64,000 nt of DNA from Macquaria australasica (GCA_005408345.1 SEMN01001030.1:2501-66500), one strand, 5' to 3'; counted from the stretch's first letter, positions 1-13,450 are shown. The notes: a model not told the origin generated them from the sequence alone. Made by a program: numbers and translations.

Positions 1-571
1 CAGGCCCAGACTGAATGGCAGGCATTGTCTGGGTGAGAATGCAACACTTAAGCTCCTGATTAAGGCAGAACAAAGCCCTGAGGGGCAAGAGTGATGAATG
101 CATGGAGCGAGCCAGAGAGGGAGGGAGGAAGAGATGAAGGGAGGCAGGGAAGGGAGGCTCTGTAAAGGGGAATCTCATCTGCTGTGGCTGCGGGAATGCG
201 AGATAGGAGGGGGAAATTGAGAAAGGCAAGGAAGGAGGTGAAAAAGGTGTGAGGGCAAGAATTGGCAGCGATGTAAGGGACTAGAAGAGGGGCAGGTAGA
301 GAAGTGAGATGAGGTAGGAGGTAAAGAGAGAGGGAGGTAAGGACCTAAAAGAAAAGGTAGGGAGGGAACCAAGACGGAGGCAGGGAGGAAAAGAGGAGGT
401 GGGGGATGAGCAGAGAGGCAGGCTTAGGAAGAGATAAAAAGACAACAGAGAGGGAAACCAAGCAGAGAGGTAAAGAGAGCGAAGAGAGGAGGGGGCTACT
501 GTCGAGGTATCCTCACTGATAAGGAGGAAGTGATGCTACACTATTACAGCAATGAGGTAAATAGACAGATA
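1..571. other. GA-rich non-coding stretch
   Basis: The plus strand from about 100 to 495 is strongly purine-rich, made of irregular gagagg and gaagg units. The opposite strand therefore gives an apparent Pro/Ser/Leu-rich reading frame (175-372) that is composition, not a gene. No splice-flanked coding segment was seen. Confidence 0.6.
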
Positions 572-587
572 GCGCCCTCTAATGGCA
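572..587 (-). promoter_or_regulatory. possible CTCF-like site
   Basis: The plus strand reads GCGCCCTCTAATGGCA, which resembles the reverse complement of the CTCF core (CCACNAGGGGGCGC) with about two departures. A single motif match has a high false-positive rate, so this is weak evidence. Confidence 0.2.
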
Positions 588-878
588 CTTGTGCACTAGC
601 AATGCGCTCTCCATCCTGCCCCCTCTTGTCCAGGGAGTTAACAGCAGACAAGAGGGAGAAGCCAATTCACTGCCAAATTTTCAAATCAATTAAAATGATA
701 ATAAACTCACTGGGGCACTGCTATGAAGCCCTGGTATTAAAAATTCAATTTTACACTAGCATGTGAAGGATGCTCCCCAGGTGGAACAAAAACAACTGTG
801 ATATTGTAGGTAACATCAGTGAACCATTTCGTCTCTTGATTTAGTGTTTAGTGTGTATACAGGCCCACATGAAGTTCA

Positions 879-911
879 GTGTGTGTGTGTGTGTGTGTGT
901 GTGTTCATGCT

Positions 912-970
<59 letters not shown>

Positions 971-1134
971 ACCTAGTGGCACCTTGGCAACATATGGGCA
1001 CAAACAGAATGTGTATGACAAGGGGTGAGCTACTCCCTGAGTGTGTATGTATCCTAGCAACAAGACAGGCGTAGTAGCGGTGCAGTGAGCAGCTGGCAGA
1101 ATGGGACACAGAGGCCATGATGGATTTATCACAG

Positions 1135-1202
<68 letters not shown>
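879..1202. repeat. (TG)n microsatellites, two long arrays
   Basis: Runs of TG occupy 879-968 (broken by a short tcatgcttat interruption) and 1136-1202. They produce the Cys-Val and His-Thr reading frames on both strands. The second array is followed immediately by GTTACATTTAACAGCT, which also follows a TG array at 36161. Confidence 0.95.
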
Positions 1203-1205
<3 letters not shown>

Positions 1206-1775
1206 ATTTAACAGCTGTGAGAGATTTAGGTGTGTCTGTGTGCACGCACATGCTACGCACTCATGCATGTTTCATCACCGTGTCAAGCCTGATAACAACC
1301 AATAGACAGCCACCTACATCACCTGATCACTGTTTCACAGTTCATAGTTTCCCTATATAATACATACCTACAAGTGATTATTTGTCTGTCAATGATCAAA
1401 ATGTAATTAAATTTTGGTTCTTGGTAAAGTACAATATGTCACTATATTTGCTAGTCATGAGCATATTTTAAGAGAGATTTGTGTTAATGTAGACAGTTGG
1501 TGTGCATTTGTACATTGTTCATATATCTATATAGAACATTTAAAGCAGGTAAGCTATGAATAAACTAAACCAAGACACTGCTCTCAAAAAACATTTGGGA
1601 GAAGTTTAGCTACCCAAAAGTGGCTAATGTTATCACCAAAAGGCACAACACTCTCAAGGCCAGAACTGAAAAAAATATTCAAAAAATATAACCATGAAGC
1701 TTTGATCATGCGTTCTTCATCAGACGGTGCAGTATGAAGTAATGCTTGCTGGCACAAAACTGCCTTTTCTGCTGC

Positions 1776-2845
1776 CTTAAAGGGATACTCCACCGATTTT
1801 ACACATCAAAGTCTGTTTAAAACCCCTTAAACCCTACGGACCCTGTACTGGGTCCAGTAGTAGCGTACCATAAACAACTGCTAAAGTTCATAAAATGCTG
1901 AAGTGGTATTTTATTTTATTTTATTTTATTTTTATTTTTTTGAATGCTTCCAAAAGATGAGGCCTTAACACTACCAAAACAACACTCCAAGTGTACTTGG
2001 TCCAAACAATGTTAGTTTGGCAATAATTTCAATATTTTAGATACAATATAAAAGCGCTGTAAATATAAAGGGACAGTCAAAATGAAACGCAACAGTACAG
2101 GTATTCCTCTCACTCCACTCCGCCATGTTGGGTGTCGCATGAAACTAGAGAAGCTACTCTTTCCATTGATACCAAGCATAGTGTAGTCTGAGCAAATCAG
2201 CTGATGTAAGCCCCATAGCAAACACGCTTGACATTTTACAGTCAACGTATCAAGTTTTGTGTTCATGTCTGAATCTACATGCATATAGACCTGATAGTTG
2301 TGGAGCTATTCTTGATTTATTTTGGGTATGTCTGTTTAGGCGAACCACACCTCCCAGCACCCTATGGCTTAACAGGTTAAAAGGTCTTGGTGAGTACTAC
2401 TGCATATGTGAAATAAAGCCTTTTGTGGCTCCAGAGGGAGCTGTGCAAAGTCTGATAAATTGCATCAACTGGCGTCCCTTGAATCAGTTGGGGCTGAGGA
2501 CTACAAGTTTAATAATGAAAAAAATCTGGGAATGTGGAGTTAGAAAGAAGTGAGCTTACCAGACTTCTGTAGCCCGCTCTTCATCTCTGCTTGAGGCTAG
2601 CGGCTCAAGTCTACATTAGCCGCTATTAGCGTAACCCACTCAAATCTCCAACCAAACTGTGGGCGGTCAAGTTGCATTGTGGATAATGTAGGCGCCAGGT
2701 TTTAAAAAGGAAGAAGAAAGCATGGGGGGAATATACGATATCTCTGGTTCTGCTGCATCGATTGAGATCCTTTTTTTAAACTGTCCATCCCAAGTCTGAC
2801 TGTTAAAGGAATGCAATGCTGAAATCAGTGGTGTACTCTTATGGT
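1776..2845 (+). mobile_element. MITE-like teleost repeat with terminal inverted repeats, interrupted
   Basis: The left end (1776-1800) contains AAAGGGATACTCCACCGATT. The right end (2821-2845) is an imperfect inverted copy of it, containing AATCAGTGGTGTACTC. I recognise the interior (GTCTGTTT, then GGTCTTGGTGAGTACTACTG) as a repeat common in percomorph fish. Here those two parts, normally adjacent, are separated by the insertion at 1821-2376. The element is non-coding and decayed. Confidence 0.65.
1821..2376. mobile_element. piggyBac-like non-autonomous insertion flanked by TTAA
   Basis: A 556-base segment splits the surrounding repeat. It is bordered by TTAA at 1817-1820 and 2377-2380, the target duplication of piggyBac-type elements. 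Its ends are imperfect inverted repeats (CCCCTTAAACCCTA near the left, and CTATGGCTTAACAGG at the right). It has no transposase and contains a (TTTTA)n run at about 1908-1930. Family placement is inferred from the target site and the ends. Confidence 0.55.
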
Positions 2846-4336
2846 ATAGTATACAGGGAGTCATTTACACCTTTTCAGCTTAGGACCCAAATGGGAAATT
2901 CAGTATGTGATTGTGGCACACTGGTTTATTGAAACATGCTGTTATAATCAGTCTGGATAATCAGTCTGAATCATGGACTCATCCGACATATAGAAGATCC
3001 ATTTATGTCCTCACATCAAACAAAAACTCAAAGAATCACTGGTTTATATCCATGTCATCACCTCTTCCTCACTCTGAAGATTAGACTGGATGTTTGATAC
3101 ATGCAGTGAATGCTGGCCTACAGAAAGAAAGGCCTTATCTAATCTCACGCTTCATCCTATCAACAGGGATGTTTGTGAGTCTCACAGACACGATGCAGAT
3201 TATTATACACACACAAGCACACATCGGTTGCAGAGCCAGTGATCCTCGGGCCCAGCTGTGCACCAGTAACTGTGGAAGTTCTCCATGGTGAGAGCGGGCC
3301 GGCTTCCAAACCCCAGGCCAGTCGGAGGGCCCTGGCCTGGGCAGAACTCTGTCTCCATGGGGCTCAGCGCCTGCCAGCTTCTGCTCCATGGAGGTGCATC
3401 ATGCTACAGCTAATCACCAACTCAAAACCGCTTCTGTAGTGCACAGCCAAGCCACAATAAGAACATAACACATTTCACTAACACTGCTGCAATCATCTGG
3501 CCTCATACCATATGTCCCTGCGTTCTTTTCTGTTTCTGCCTTTAGATGCTTGCAGTGGGGTGAAAGAGTCAGTGAAGATGACTCAGAGACACTCTCCACA
3601 TCTCCACAGATTTGAGCATTAACTGAGGAGAATGTTGAAACTAACGTCATCCGCAGTTCTTTGTTACATAAACTGACAACAGTGATGCAGACAGGGACAC
3701 ACTATCAAGTTGTGGCTCGTACAGTACGTGTTGTATCTGTGTGTCAGCATGTGTTTGGATAAATGAAATTGAATAAAAGACATTCAGCAGTTGCCTGTGT
3801 GCTTGTATATACAGGAAGGAAGGTAGAGATATAAAGGAAGAAAGAAAAGAGACAAGAAAAGGTGAGCTGCTTTGTTTCTTTTCGACTCTCTGTGTGAGAC
3901 TACGCTGTTGCATCCTCAGCCACCACCACCCCCGCCTCCACCACCATCACCACCCCTAACCCTCCTTTCTTTCTGTTTCTCTGCAGGCTGTCTTGGGAAG
4001 TGTGATGTCTTTTTAAACGGCGCCGGCTTCATGTGTTTTATGTCTGCTCATAAAAAAGCGTCTTCCTTTAAAGGCTCCGCTCACCAATGACTCGCACTCT
4101 CGCTGTCACTGGATGACAAGTGGCACTGGAGACGACAACAGAGAGCCTGAGAGAGAGAGACAGAGTCAGAGAGAGAGTCTGAAAGAAAGAAAGAAAGCTT
4201 TTCAGTTTGGTTTAACTACTATTTTTACCTTATGCAGGGAAAGTTGATTTGCTCTTTTCCAGTGATGCCCTGATTCACATTCATACAGTGACATTCATAA
4301 CTACGAGCTGCCCGGTACAACCACAGTTCTCTAGAG
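2846..4336. other. non-coding, no gene seen
   Basis: Unique-looking sequence with a C/CA-rich run at about 3918-3958 (cca-type triplets that give a false poly-proline frame) and a short GA/GAAA-rich stretch at 4141-4196. Nothing supports an exon or an RNA gene. Confidence 0.5.
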
Positions 4337-4420
4337 CAATGATTCCCAAACTTTTTGGCTTGTGACCCCTTACAAAAAAGTAGTGTCCAGTTGGGACCCC
4401 TTGAAATTTTTCATGTGTCA
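4337..4420 (+). mobile_element. hAT-like terminal fragment
   Basis: The sequence starting CAATGATTCCCAAACTTTTT and continuing with ggcttgtgacccctt matches the ends of non-autonomous hAT-type elements abundant in vertebrates (consensus of the CAGTGGTTCCCAAACT type). No matching opposite end was located, so it is a fragment. Confidence 0.45.
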
Positions 4421-4465
4421 ATGAGTCGTTAGCACTTCTACTAAAGAATGATTTCCCCAGTCCCC

Positions 4466-4735
4466 TCATTTACTTGAATGGGAACAGTCCAGCAATGCAG
4501 TGCGGATGCCAAAGCACGCTAGGTCATCCGGCAAATTCGTTGGACCTGGGTCGATTTTTGACGCAACACGATGCGACGTTATCCGATAACGCTACGACGC
4601 TACGATGGTCAATCATATGCATGTAAGTGCACATTCCTGGTTTGTAACATGAACGACATATTTCTACTGTTTACCTTGTGATCGCTGTAACTAAAGATAA
4701 AACAGTTGCACCAATTCATGGATCTGTTACTCAAA
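4466..4735 (+). repeat. interspersed repeat, copy 1 (partner at 31350-31590)
   Basis: This copy shares an ordered series of blocks with 31350-31590: CATTTAYTTGAATGRGA, a CpG-rich middle (aacgc, cgacgc-like), GTGCACATTCCTGGT (4627-4641), and a tail with tcgcgattg/tgatcgctg and aaagata. The copies are well diverged and lie in the same orientation. I do not know the family. The high CpG content suggests a formerly functional terminal or promoter-like region of a transposon. Confidence 0.55.
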
Positions 4736-7052
4736 CTGGACTTTCTGGATTGTATTTCATGTCTCACTGGTACCCTAAGCAACACGCCCTCACCAACGCA
4801 GCCCCTTGCGCTGTTTTAACGCAGTGCTGTTGTCAGGCTGAATGCCCGCTAATGATACACTGAAGGCACTTATATGTTTTAGCGCAGATAGCATGAAGAC
4901 ATTTAGCTGGACACATTGTAGATCCTCAAACCAGAGTTTAAACTCTGATCTACTCAGGATGTCTAAGACCAGTGCTGTGCTTTCTTTGTTAGTCAATAGT
5001 CCAGACGAGTGGATGTTAGCTTTTCCTCAAAATGGTAGTGTGGTTAGCAGGGGAGTCAGCACACAAACACATACGTCGCACGCACAAAGACACACACTAA
5101 CGTGCACACAGACGGCTCACATGTAGGCCCCAAGAGGCAGACCTCAGCCTAACCATAAAATGCCCCACCACACACAAACACACACACACACGAAATCCAC
5201 AAGACTTCATACATCACTGCACTACCTCCATCTCAATCCCTCCCACCCCCACCCACCTCTCTCTCCGCTATCACCCTCCCCTCCCCTCTCTGCTCACTCT
5301 CCATTGCAGCCCACCTGGTAGTGATCCCCATCTGGATCTGTTGGGGTGTGTGATGTACTTTAAGGCCACATTAATAGCTACGCAGCACAGCCCCTGTGAC
5401 CACATTAAGAAACTATATCTCTCGATCACACCTCCCCACCTGTGTTCCCTCTCTATCTCTCTCCATCTATTTCTCCCCCCCCCCTCTTTTTTCTGTCTTC
5501 CCTCCAACCATTCCACATTCCCTCTCTTCCAGTCCTTGTGAGAGCGTGTCCACGGGCTTAACAAGATCGATCACCCCTAACTCCATGTACTCCCTGCTAA
5601 ATCAATGGCTCTTTGTCTAGTTAAGCACTGGAAGGAACTCCTGTGCATTTTTCTTGTGTGTGTGTGTGTGTGTGTGTGTGTACAGTTAGTTCGGTACTGT
5701 AGAGGTGTAATGTAACGGGAGAATCTCACTGCGGAACAACTTAAGGTTTATCCTGGGACAGTCAGACCAGGCCCTGGGGGGCAGGAATGCAAAGAGGGCA
5801 AAGAGGGCAAAGAGGGTGGGTGTACTGTACATAAAATTAAAAGAGCACTTATGTGGATGGGTCAGCACGAGAGAGAGGGGGGGTAAGGGACAAAGAAAGA
5901 GAGACTGTGTGTGTGCAAGCCTGTGTGTGCAGTGTTGCGAGAAGTGAGCCAAACCTCACCGCTGACTTGGCCAGGGCCTCTGGAGCCAGAGAGAAAGCCC
6001 TGCTAACCACAAACTCTCTCTGTGTGTCTCTCTCACATACACACCCTTGCTGAAAGTGTCTCGCTGTGTGAATACGTCATTTCAAAACATGTGTTACTGG
6101 CCAGGAGGAGCAAGGGAAGTAGCTTGTGAAAGAGAGAGGGCTTTAGAGGAATAAAAACGGCAGCGGCTGGGACAAAGTGAGCGGAGAACAACGCAGCAAT
6201 TCACTCTCGTCCTGAGCAAAGCAAACAGGAAACACACTCTGTCGCTCCACTTGTGTTACCCTCTCTCATCTCCTGCCCTCACCACTCCACTGTATTTAAA
6301 TTCCTGTCGCTGTAGCTCATTATATTTCCCAAATGCACCAGAGTAGGCGGTTGCATCGCTGCACTTTAAGTCAATAGCGGGACTGCAGTGCCATGAAAAT
6401 GAATAAGGATAGGGGCTCTTCACACAGCAGCACTGTGTAAAAAGGCCTGGGAGTGCTCATCTACAGCACGGCTGCTCTCGGCCCATTTATATTTCACAGT
6501 GACACTACATTAGCTGCCCCTGGATGAGCACACAGTCTGCAATCCCTGCTCTGCCTCACCGTGTGCACAGATATACAGCAAACACCAGAATGAGTGTATT
6601 TGGCTGGTGCACTTGAAGTGCAACAAATTGAGAAGAGAGGAAGAATAAAAGAGTGACACCCAAAGCAACAAGTATGCTCCAGATGCAAACACACCACACC
6701 TTTCATAGGATGCCAATGAAATACACAGGTTCAGAAAAGGGCAACGGGAGTAAGAAGATGGAGTGATGATGGGGGAAAAAAAATGAAAAGTGAAGAATAC
6801 CAGCAGGTTTAAAAGGTATCTCACCTCAAACTGGTCAGTCTGTCTCCTCAGAGCAACCCTGTCTGAACGCCCAGACAGCAGACACGACACACACACCGAG
6901 ACATAATCAGACACACACACCTCTGTCTGTGTCAACACAAGCTTGTGGGAAGGTTGGGAAGTGTTGCTAAAGGGGGGTGGGTGCAGGCGTTCTTTGGCAT
7001 GTTTGTTTTTGTTTTGCTTTTTTTTCTGACGCTGAGGCAAAGCTACACAGAG

Positions 7053-7087
<35 letters not shown>

Positions 7088-9017
7088 AGAGAGTGTGTTA
7101 GGCAGAGACAAAAGGAGCATATGGCAGCAGCAGCCAAGGCTGTAAATTAAACATAGAGGAAGATTAGATAATGAATGTGTGCTCTGAGACACAGAGACAG
7201 CACTGAGCCAGGGGCGGAGCAGACCACTGCGAGACCAGAACCGGGGGGGGGGGGTGAGTTAGAGTGAGTGCGCATGTAGTTAACCACATATTAAACACTT
7301 AGAACTAACACGAGGTGACTACCTGACATTAAAGCATTATAAAACAATACAGAGATGAAGAAGATGAGAAACACATAGGGGAGATTAATATATAAAAGCC
7401 TTTAATGAGAGTGACACAGGTCAACAAGAGTGGAAGCAACATGAAGACGACCCCACCCATCCCCACCTACCCCGCAGCTAAAGAGAACTGGACCCCTCCG
7501 CTCCAAACTAAACAGCTGCTGTGGAGCTGAAGCAAAGCTGCATCTCTGTCAATAGGATTACTGAAGCGCTTCTCAAATACACAGTCCAGCACATGCTCAC
7601 AGATAAAAACACGCCATCATACACATATGGCTATGCACACATATTGTGCATAAACACTCCAACATTGGTTAACAGTTAAGGACAACTGATAAACATAATG
7701 CACTAGTGAAACAGAAAATGGGTAGAAAAGAAAGACACTAGAAACGTGTGTGTGTGTGTATGTATATACATCATTATACGTTCTCCTGTGATATTGAAGC
7801 ATGTGTTTCCTTCATTTGCTGCAGAGATTTGAAGTTGAGTTTTTTTTTCTGCCAGTTCATGGCCGTCCGACATCTAAATAATGGCATGTGTTCATGCTGC
7901 TGCGTGTGTATTAAAAAGGCTCAGACTGTATGAATACTTTCTCCACCACTGATCATAATGATGATATTTTGCAATATATTATAGCAACAGCAGGCTGTCT
8001 GATGACGCACACTAAATAATGACGAGTGTAATTCTCTGTTACAACAGCAGCTTAAATTCACACAGAGCAGTGAAAGACTGGGCCCAAAAACATGTTACAT
8101 AGCATCCCTATCTACAGCTGGCTGTATAACTGTAGAGATGGGCCAATAGCTGAACAAAAATGGAAATTGTCCAACTCTAAATTCTCTTAAATTGTACAGT
8201 GTTTCTAATACAATCTAATGAAACTCATGTCACTACAATGATGAAGGCACTAAGGTGACAGCATCATTATCATGTACAAAATGTTGTGATAGTATCATAT
8301 CCTGGGTTACCCTGTGATGCCGGGCCCTACTAACGTTTAGTTCTGGTTTTAGTCTACCTGCCAGCTGTCTTACAAATTGGCACTAAATGTCTGATGTGGG
8401 ATTAGAAACAGAATCTGTACCACATGAACCATATCACAGCCCCGTCACCTGAGCTTACAAGCTTACACGCTTCATACATAACTTGCACATCCACACACAG
8501 CACTTACAAACTGAAGCTCATTGCAAGCATCTATCTTGGTGTGAGAGGGGGGAGATGGGGGGGGAGACAGAGAGAGTAGGGTTTAGGGTAATCTGTCACT
8601 GTCTCATTACTGGGCCGCATGAAGCAAGGAGGGGGGGTTAGGGAGGCGGAGATAATGCAATAATATAAAAACAAGAGAACAAGAAGAGAGGGAGAGGAGG
8701 GCCAAGTTATCCTAATTCAATAATGGGAATCAGTTGGGAGCAGATGAAACTGATGTGTACCTAACTTGAGCTCCTGAGTAATCACTTGCCTCTGACAGTA
8801 GCAGCAGCAGCAGCTTGGGGAAGAATGCACTTCAATCAGGACTCAATGCTGACTATATGAATATTCTGTAAGCTTTACATTTTCTAACAAATTAAGCAAT
8901 GCTTCCAGCTTCTGGGGCTCTTTCATTACCTATTATAATACCATATTTATACGGAAATGGACTACACGGAAGTGTGTATGTGAATGTCAGCTGGAACTTG
9001 ACGGCAACGTCGATCTG
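4736..9017. other. non-coding with short microsatellites
   Basis: Contains (TG)n at 5654-5681 and 7054-7086, a run of C at about 5477-5486, a run of G at 7243-7254, and GA-rich patches. The segment 6290-6550 is compositionally balanced and free of simple repeats and may be a conserved non-coding element. No coding evidence was found. Confidence 0.5.
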
Positions 9018-9268
9018 ACGGTCGGTCCACCTCTTTGGACCAGACTGAAATAACTCAACAACTATTAGATGGATTGCCATAAAATTTGGTGCAGACATTC
9101 ATGGCCCCCTCAGGATGAATTGGAACAACTTCAGTGATCCATTCACTTTCCAAATAGTTCCATCATCATGTCAAAAACTAAGGGAATGGTGAGCATGTGT
9201 TAACATTTAGCTCAAAGCACCACTGTGCCTACAAGTACAGCCTCAAAAAGCTACTGTAGACTATTAGT
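9018..9268 (+). repeat. percomorph interspersed repeat, internally shortened copy
   Basis: Contains the diagnostic blocks ttggaccagactgaaat, CTCAACAACTATTAGATGGA, ttgccataaaatttggtgcagac, and, at the end, atttagctcaaagcacc with gtacagcctc. A longer copy in the same orientation lies at 51561-52070. Between 9160 and 9190 part of the normal interior (the gcta/agcatg section) is missing. Family recognition is from memory. Confidence 0.7.
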
Positions 9269-11514
9269 CGTGTTACTATACCAATGGTAACATGGTTATC
9301 TGTTTGAAAACCTTTAGTGGACTTCATTTGCATGTAGAAATTTGAATACGCTCACACTGCAGATTCCCAACGTCAACGTCAAAACTATTAACTTGTTTTT
9401 GTATAGCTAGGTGTGTGCAATACACGCATTCCTATGTGGGTGTGGTCCATATGATTATAAAAGCTTGTGTCCTGTGAAAGAATGTGTCCACTTGGAAGCT
9501 CTCGATATGTCAGTCACCAAGCCACACAGTCACTTTGGAGCCAAAAAACTCAATAAACAAATAAACAAAGTGCACACATACTATGTAAGCGCATACACAC
9601 ACACACAGATCACTTTGCCTGCACCCACACGCACCACTGCTGCCTGTAAGGCTACCAGGGGGAACCATAATCAAACACACAGGAGGTAAAGGTGATCTGC
9701 TGGAGCCATAATGAGGGAACACTGTTGTTGAGATCCTCTCACTGCAGCTCTGATTACAGCCCGGTGTTCAGTTTCTACACTAGGAGTAAACACATGAGAA
9801 CACGGCCGCTGTTGGGATTTGACAATACATAAGCATGCGCACACGCATACGCACACGCATACACACACACACACTCAGGCAGGTATGCCATGCATACAGA
9901 GGCAGAACAACAGAGCCGGAACGTGAATGACGCATAGTGCCTTCATGTGTGTAAGTTTAGTAGGCTGCAGCCCAACACGCACCACTTTCCCCGCTCGCCG
10001 TCTGTCTCTTCAAAAGACAAAGCGTGGCCTTACTGCCCTCAGCTCATTAGCAGCGGCAGAGAAAGAGACAAACAACACATATGCACACAGCCTTGCTTTC
10101 TCACTGACATGCTATGGACTGTTTGACAGTTTAATGGCATTCTGCAGTGGCCAAAAACAGCGTAATCTGCATGCTGATACAAACTAATGCATATCAGACA
10201 CATTGTTGTCCCACCACTTGTGACTTGTTACAAAATCATTACAAAACTATATTGGTAACATCATCCTTCCTCTAGCAATTCACTGTGGCACTGTAAGTGA
10301 GCTACAACACGCCTTTTTTTTTTACTGCCTGTCAGTGGCTTTACAGAGCTTCCAGCCTGCCACCAGGGATTAGCTCAATACTCAATTCTCCACTCAATCT
10401 CACTACCACACACGCTATATAAGGGGATCCGTACGTGTGTGTGTGTGACTGCACATGCACATGTGTTAATGTGTGCGTGTATATACACTCAGGGGTGATA
10501 TTAGTTAATCATAGCCTTCACTCAGCATAAATAAAGACCAATTACTGTGCTTCCCTATGGGCCCCTTCACTATTAGCACACTAAAGACCCCAAAGAGTGC
10601 TGCCCCATAGCCAGTACAGCCTTGGTGTAACAGTCAGCCTGCTGAATCATGATGATAAGCACTACAGAGGGTAACAGAAGGACAACATTCGCAACATCAT
10701 AAAGGCTCGGGCTGGAATAGCCATATGTGCACCAGTGGAGATCAGTAAGTGTAATAATCAAAAGAAAAAAGATAATAATCAGGATAATTTATACCTTATC
10801 GGTAATGAATAAGCTTCAGAATGTTTTGCCAAGTACAGAGGAATTTGTGTTGCTGAAAGTGGTACAAATGTGATTGCTGGGGGACAGTGAAAGAGATGAA
10901 CCAGGTAACAGACTAAACACACCATTACATATAGAGTAGTACAGTCAGTCTTATATCATAATGTGCAGGTGCATTACTGCTACTGTTACATAATACATTG
11001 GCCTTTATATCAGTCAAATGACCTCCTGCCTGTAGTGTTCAAACATCACTAAATCGGCTTATAGAAGACACACAAAATACACACGCACACACACCAACAA
11101 CCGTGATGACAATCAGAGAGTGAGGCATTGCTGCAAACTCTGCACAAGAATTGCATTTACACAGAAGGTGAAAAAAATTTACAGAATTATGTAAAGGTAT
11201 AGATACAGTATGACAGCCAAACCATTAGCAAAGATCAAAGTGCACACAGCTCTAGACTACACAGTGATGGAGGATCACTTATACGCCAGATGTACCTGTG
11301 GGATACAGACACCTGCTAACTATGACATCATTCTTTTAACAAAAAAAAAGAAAAGCTAAAGCAAATGAGGAAGACACAGAAACATCTCTGAACAACTTTG
11401 TTTTACAATAAGTTTGAATGTTAAAAGTTATTTTCACTTATTTTACTGTGTTTTAATCATCATTGTTGCACTGGGGAGATATTAAAGTTTAAACTGACGT
11501 ATGTTTTTTCTTGC
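9269..11514. other. non-coding, no gene seen
   Basis: Short CA tracts at 9595-9608 and 9853-9876, and TG-rich text near 10433-10450 and 10461-10482. Otherwise this is unique-looking AT-moderate sequence without coding signal. Confidence 0.5.
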
Positions 11515-11625
11515 TCGACAGTCATCTAAGCTGGTGACAGTCAGATTTTCTGGCTGCAGTAACTGGTGAAGGCTGCAGCCAACAATAACCCAAACTGAGA
11601 TTTCAAAACATCCCATCATAACCAG
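11515..11625 (+). repeat. diverged interspersed repeat, copy 1 (partner at 29590-29680)
   Basis: Shares GATTTTCTGGCT, a following taactg/taactga block, aacccaaa and TTCAAAACATC in the same order with 29590-29680. Identity is patchy, consistent with an old repeat family. Unnamed. Confidence 0.4.
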
Positions 11626-12288
11626 TGGAGTCATACACACGAAGTCTAGGTTCTACAGTATGTCCTGTATATCATTAGCATTACAAACATTGTACAATAA
11701 TGACGTGCTCTGCAACAACACCACAGGAAATTTAACACATCCCTCCAAAGGAATGGATAAGATTATTTTATGTGACATGGACGTAACAATTGCATTGGGA
11801 CTGCAACATACAATTATGCACAAGCACCAGATGACATTAGATGCTGACACACCTTTAACAAGCAAATCCTGTTAAGTTTAGACTGCTCCTGTTTATCTTT
11901 TGTACAGTCAACTGTCAACGTTTACCATGTGATATTTATCAAGATAAACATACAGTGAAATTACAACACTAAGTAAACCAAACACTGTGCCACTGCTTTC
12001 GTAGCGCCATCTTCCTTTGTCCTTTCTTCGAGTGGATGTCTACGTGTGGACAAGTGACACAGCAGCTGGAGACGTGTGCTTCGCAGCCCATGCACAAATG
12101 CAAAAATACACACACCCACACACACACAAATAAAGTGGACCCTTGCTGGCAGCCACTCATCACCCAGAGAGGCCAACCTAATTTGGAGGACAGGCTCCTC
12201 TCTGCCTGCTGGGGAGGCAGCAGGGATTATGAGCCTTTATACACACTAATCTAGTTTAGCCACGCTGGGAGAGGGAATCTGTGTGTGC

Positions 12289-12291
<3 letters not shown>

Positions 12292-12359
<68 letters not shown>
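12292..12359. repeat. (TG)n microsatellite
   Basis: About 34 TG units, followed by a (GA)n-like tract to about 12392. The combination causes a false Cys-Val then Arg-Glu reading frame. Confidence 0.95.
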
Positions 12360-12666
12360 TGTGAAAGAGAGAGAGACAGAGAGAGAGAGAGAAACAGTAA
12401 AAAGGGAATATACATGAACAGAGTACATAAGCATGCCTGCAGTATGTGTATTCTTCGCTATCAGTGTGTGTGTATGCATTTGTGCATGAGTGTGTGGGTG
12501 TGTGCGTGTGTGCGTGCGTGTGTGCGCGTGCGCGTGCCGAGTAACCCAGTCTGTGTGAGCATAGATAGGGAGGCTCTCAAACTGGTTAGAGATGTGGTTT
12601 AGCCTCTTGTCCTCTGACGGGATCTGGCAGTAACTACATAGGAACACTCTCACACTTACACAAAAG

Positions 12667-12670
12667 CACA

Positions 12671-12707
<37 letters not shown>

Positions 12708-12951
12708 GTGACAGTGATACACAAACAAGCACACTCCAATTGGCATGATCAAAGCTACAAAAATATATATGTATATCTCAGATTGGATGTTAGTGTGTGT
12801 AGTGGGAAGAGAGACTCGAAGAAGGGGGGGGGGGGGGTTGTGTCCTGTCTGCGTTAATATCTAGACTGGGAGGTCAAAGGTCAAAGAAGCTGCTGGCGAT
12901 TATCTGCAATCCCAGGTGTGGCTGGACTGGACCAACAGCTGGTTTACACAT

Positions 12952-12985
<34 letters not shown>
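12667..12985. repeat. cluster of CA arrays with a poly-G run
   Basis: CA arrays at 12667-12704 and 12953-12985. A run of about 13 G lies at about 12826-12838. Confidence 0.9.
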
Positions 12986-12987
<2 letters not shown>

Positions 12988-13419
12988 TGCTGACAGGACA
13001 ATTTAAAAACTTGTCTGGTATGTGTTAGCTCACTGTTTAAAATGTGTGTATCTAAACAGTGTCATGTGTAATTGGCTTGGTCAAGTTGGTCAGAGAAGCC
13101 ATTACATTATGATACCTCTGTATGTATGTGTGTGCGCGTGTTTGTGTGTGTTGCCAGTGAAGCGTGAGCATGAGGGTGAATTGGCTAAAAGCACCGACGC
13201 ATTCCAAAACACAGGAGACAGATCTCATGGCCAAACCAGAGCTAGGACCACACTGGGAATCACAGAGGAAGAGGAAGAGGAGAGGGAGAGAGAGGGAGAG
13301 AGGACCACAGACTCTACGAGCTTACAGTGTGTATGAGCGTTGGCTTGAGTAATTACAGACTTGCCTGGTGTGTGGAGCCGAGAGTCTACCACAACACAGC
13401 CCAAGTGATGACACCATAC

Positions 13420-13450
13420 ACCACACACACACACGCACATGCACACACAT

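Noticed and set aside
876..1268. Overlapping His-Thr and Cys-Val reading frames
   Set aside because: They are translations of TG/CA microsatellites; the same applies to frames near 12246-12752, 13368-13892, 28481-28806 and 49748-50245.
6510..7040. 176-codon minus-strand frame
   Set aside because: Low-complexity Ser/Leu/Cys composition, no domain, and it spans AT-rich and CA-rich text with no splice context.
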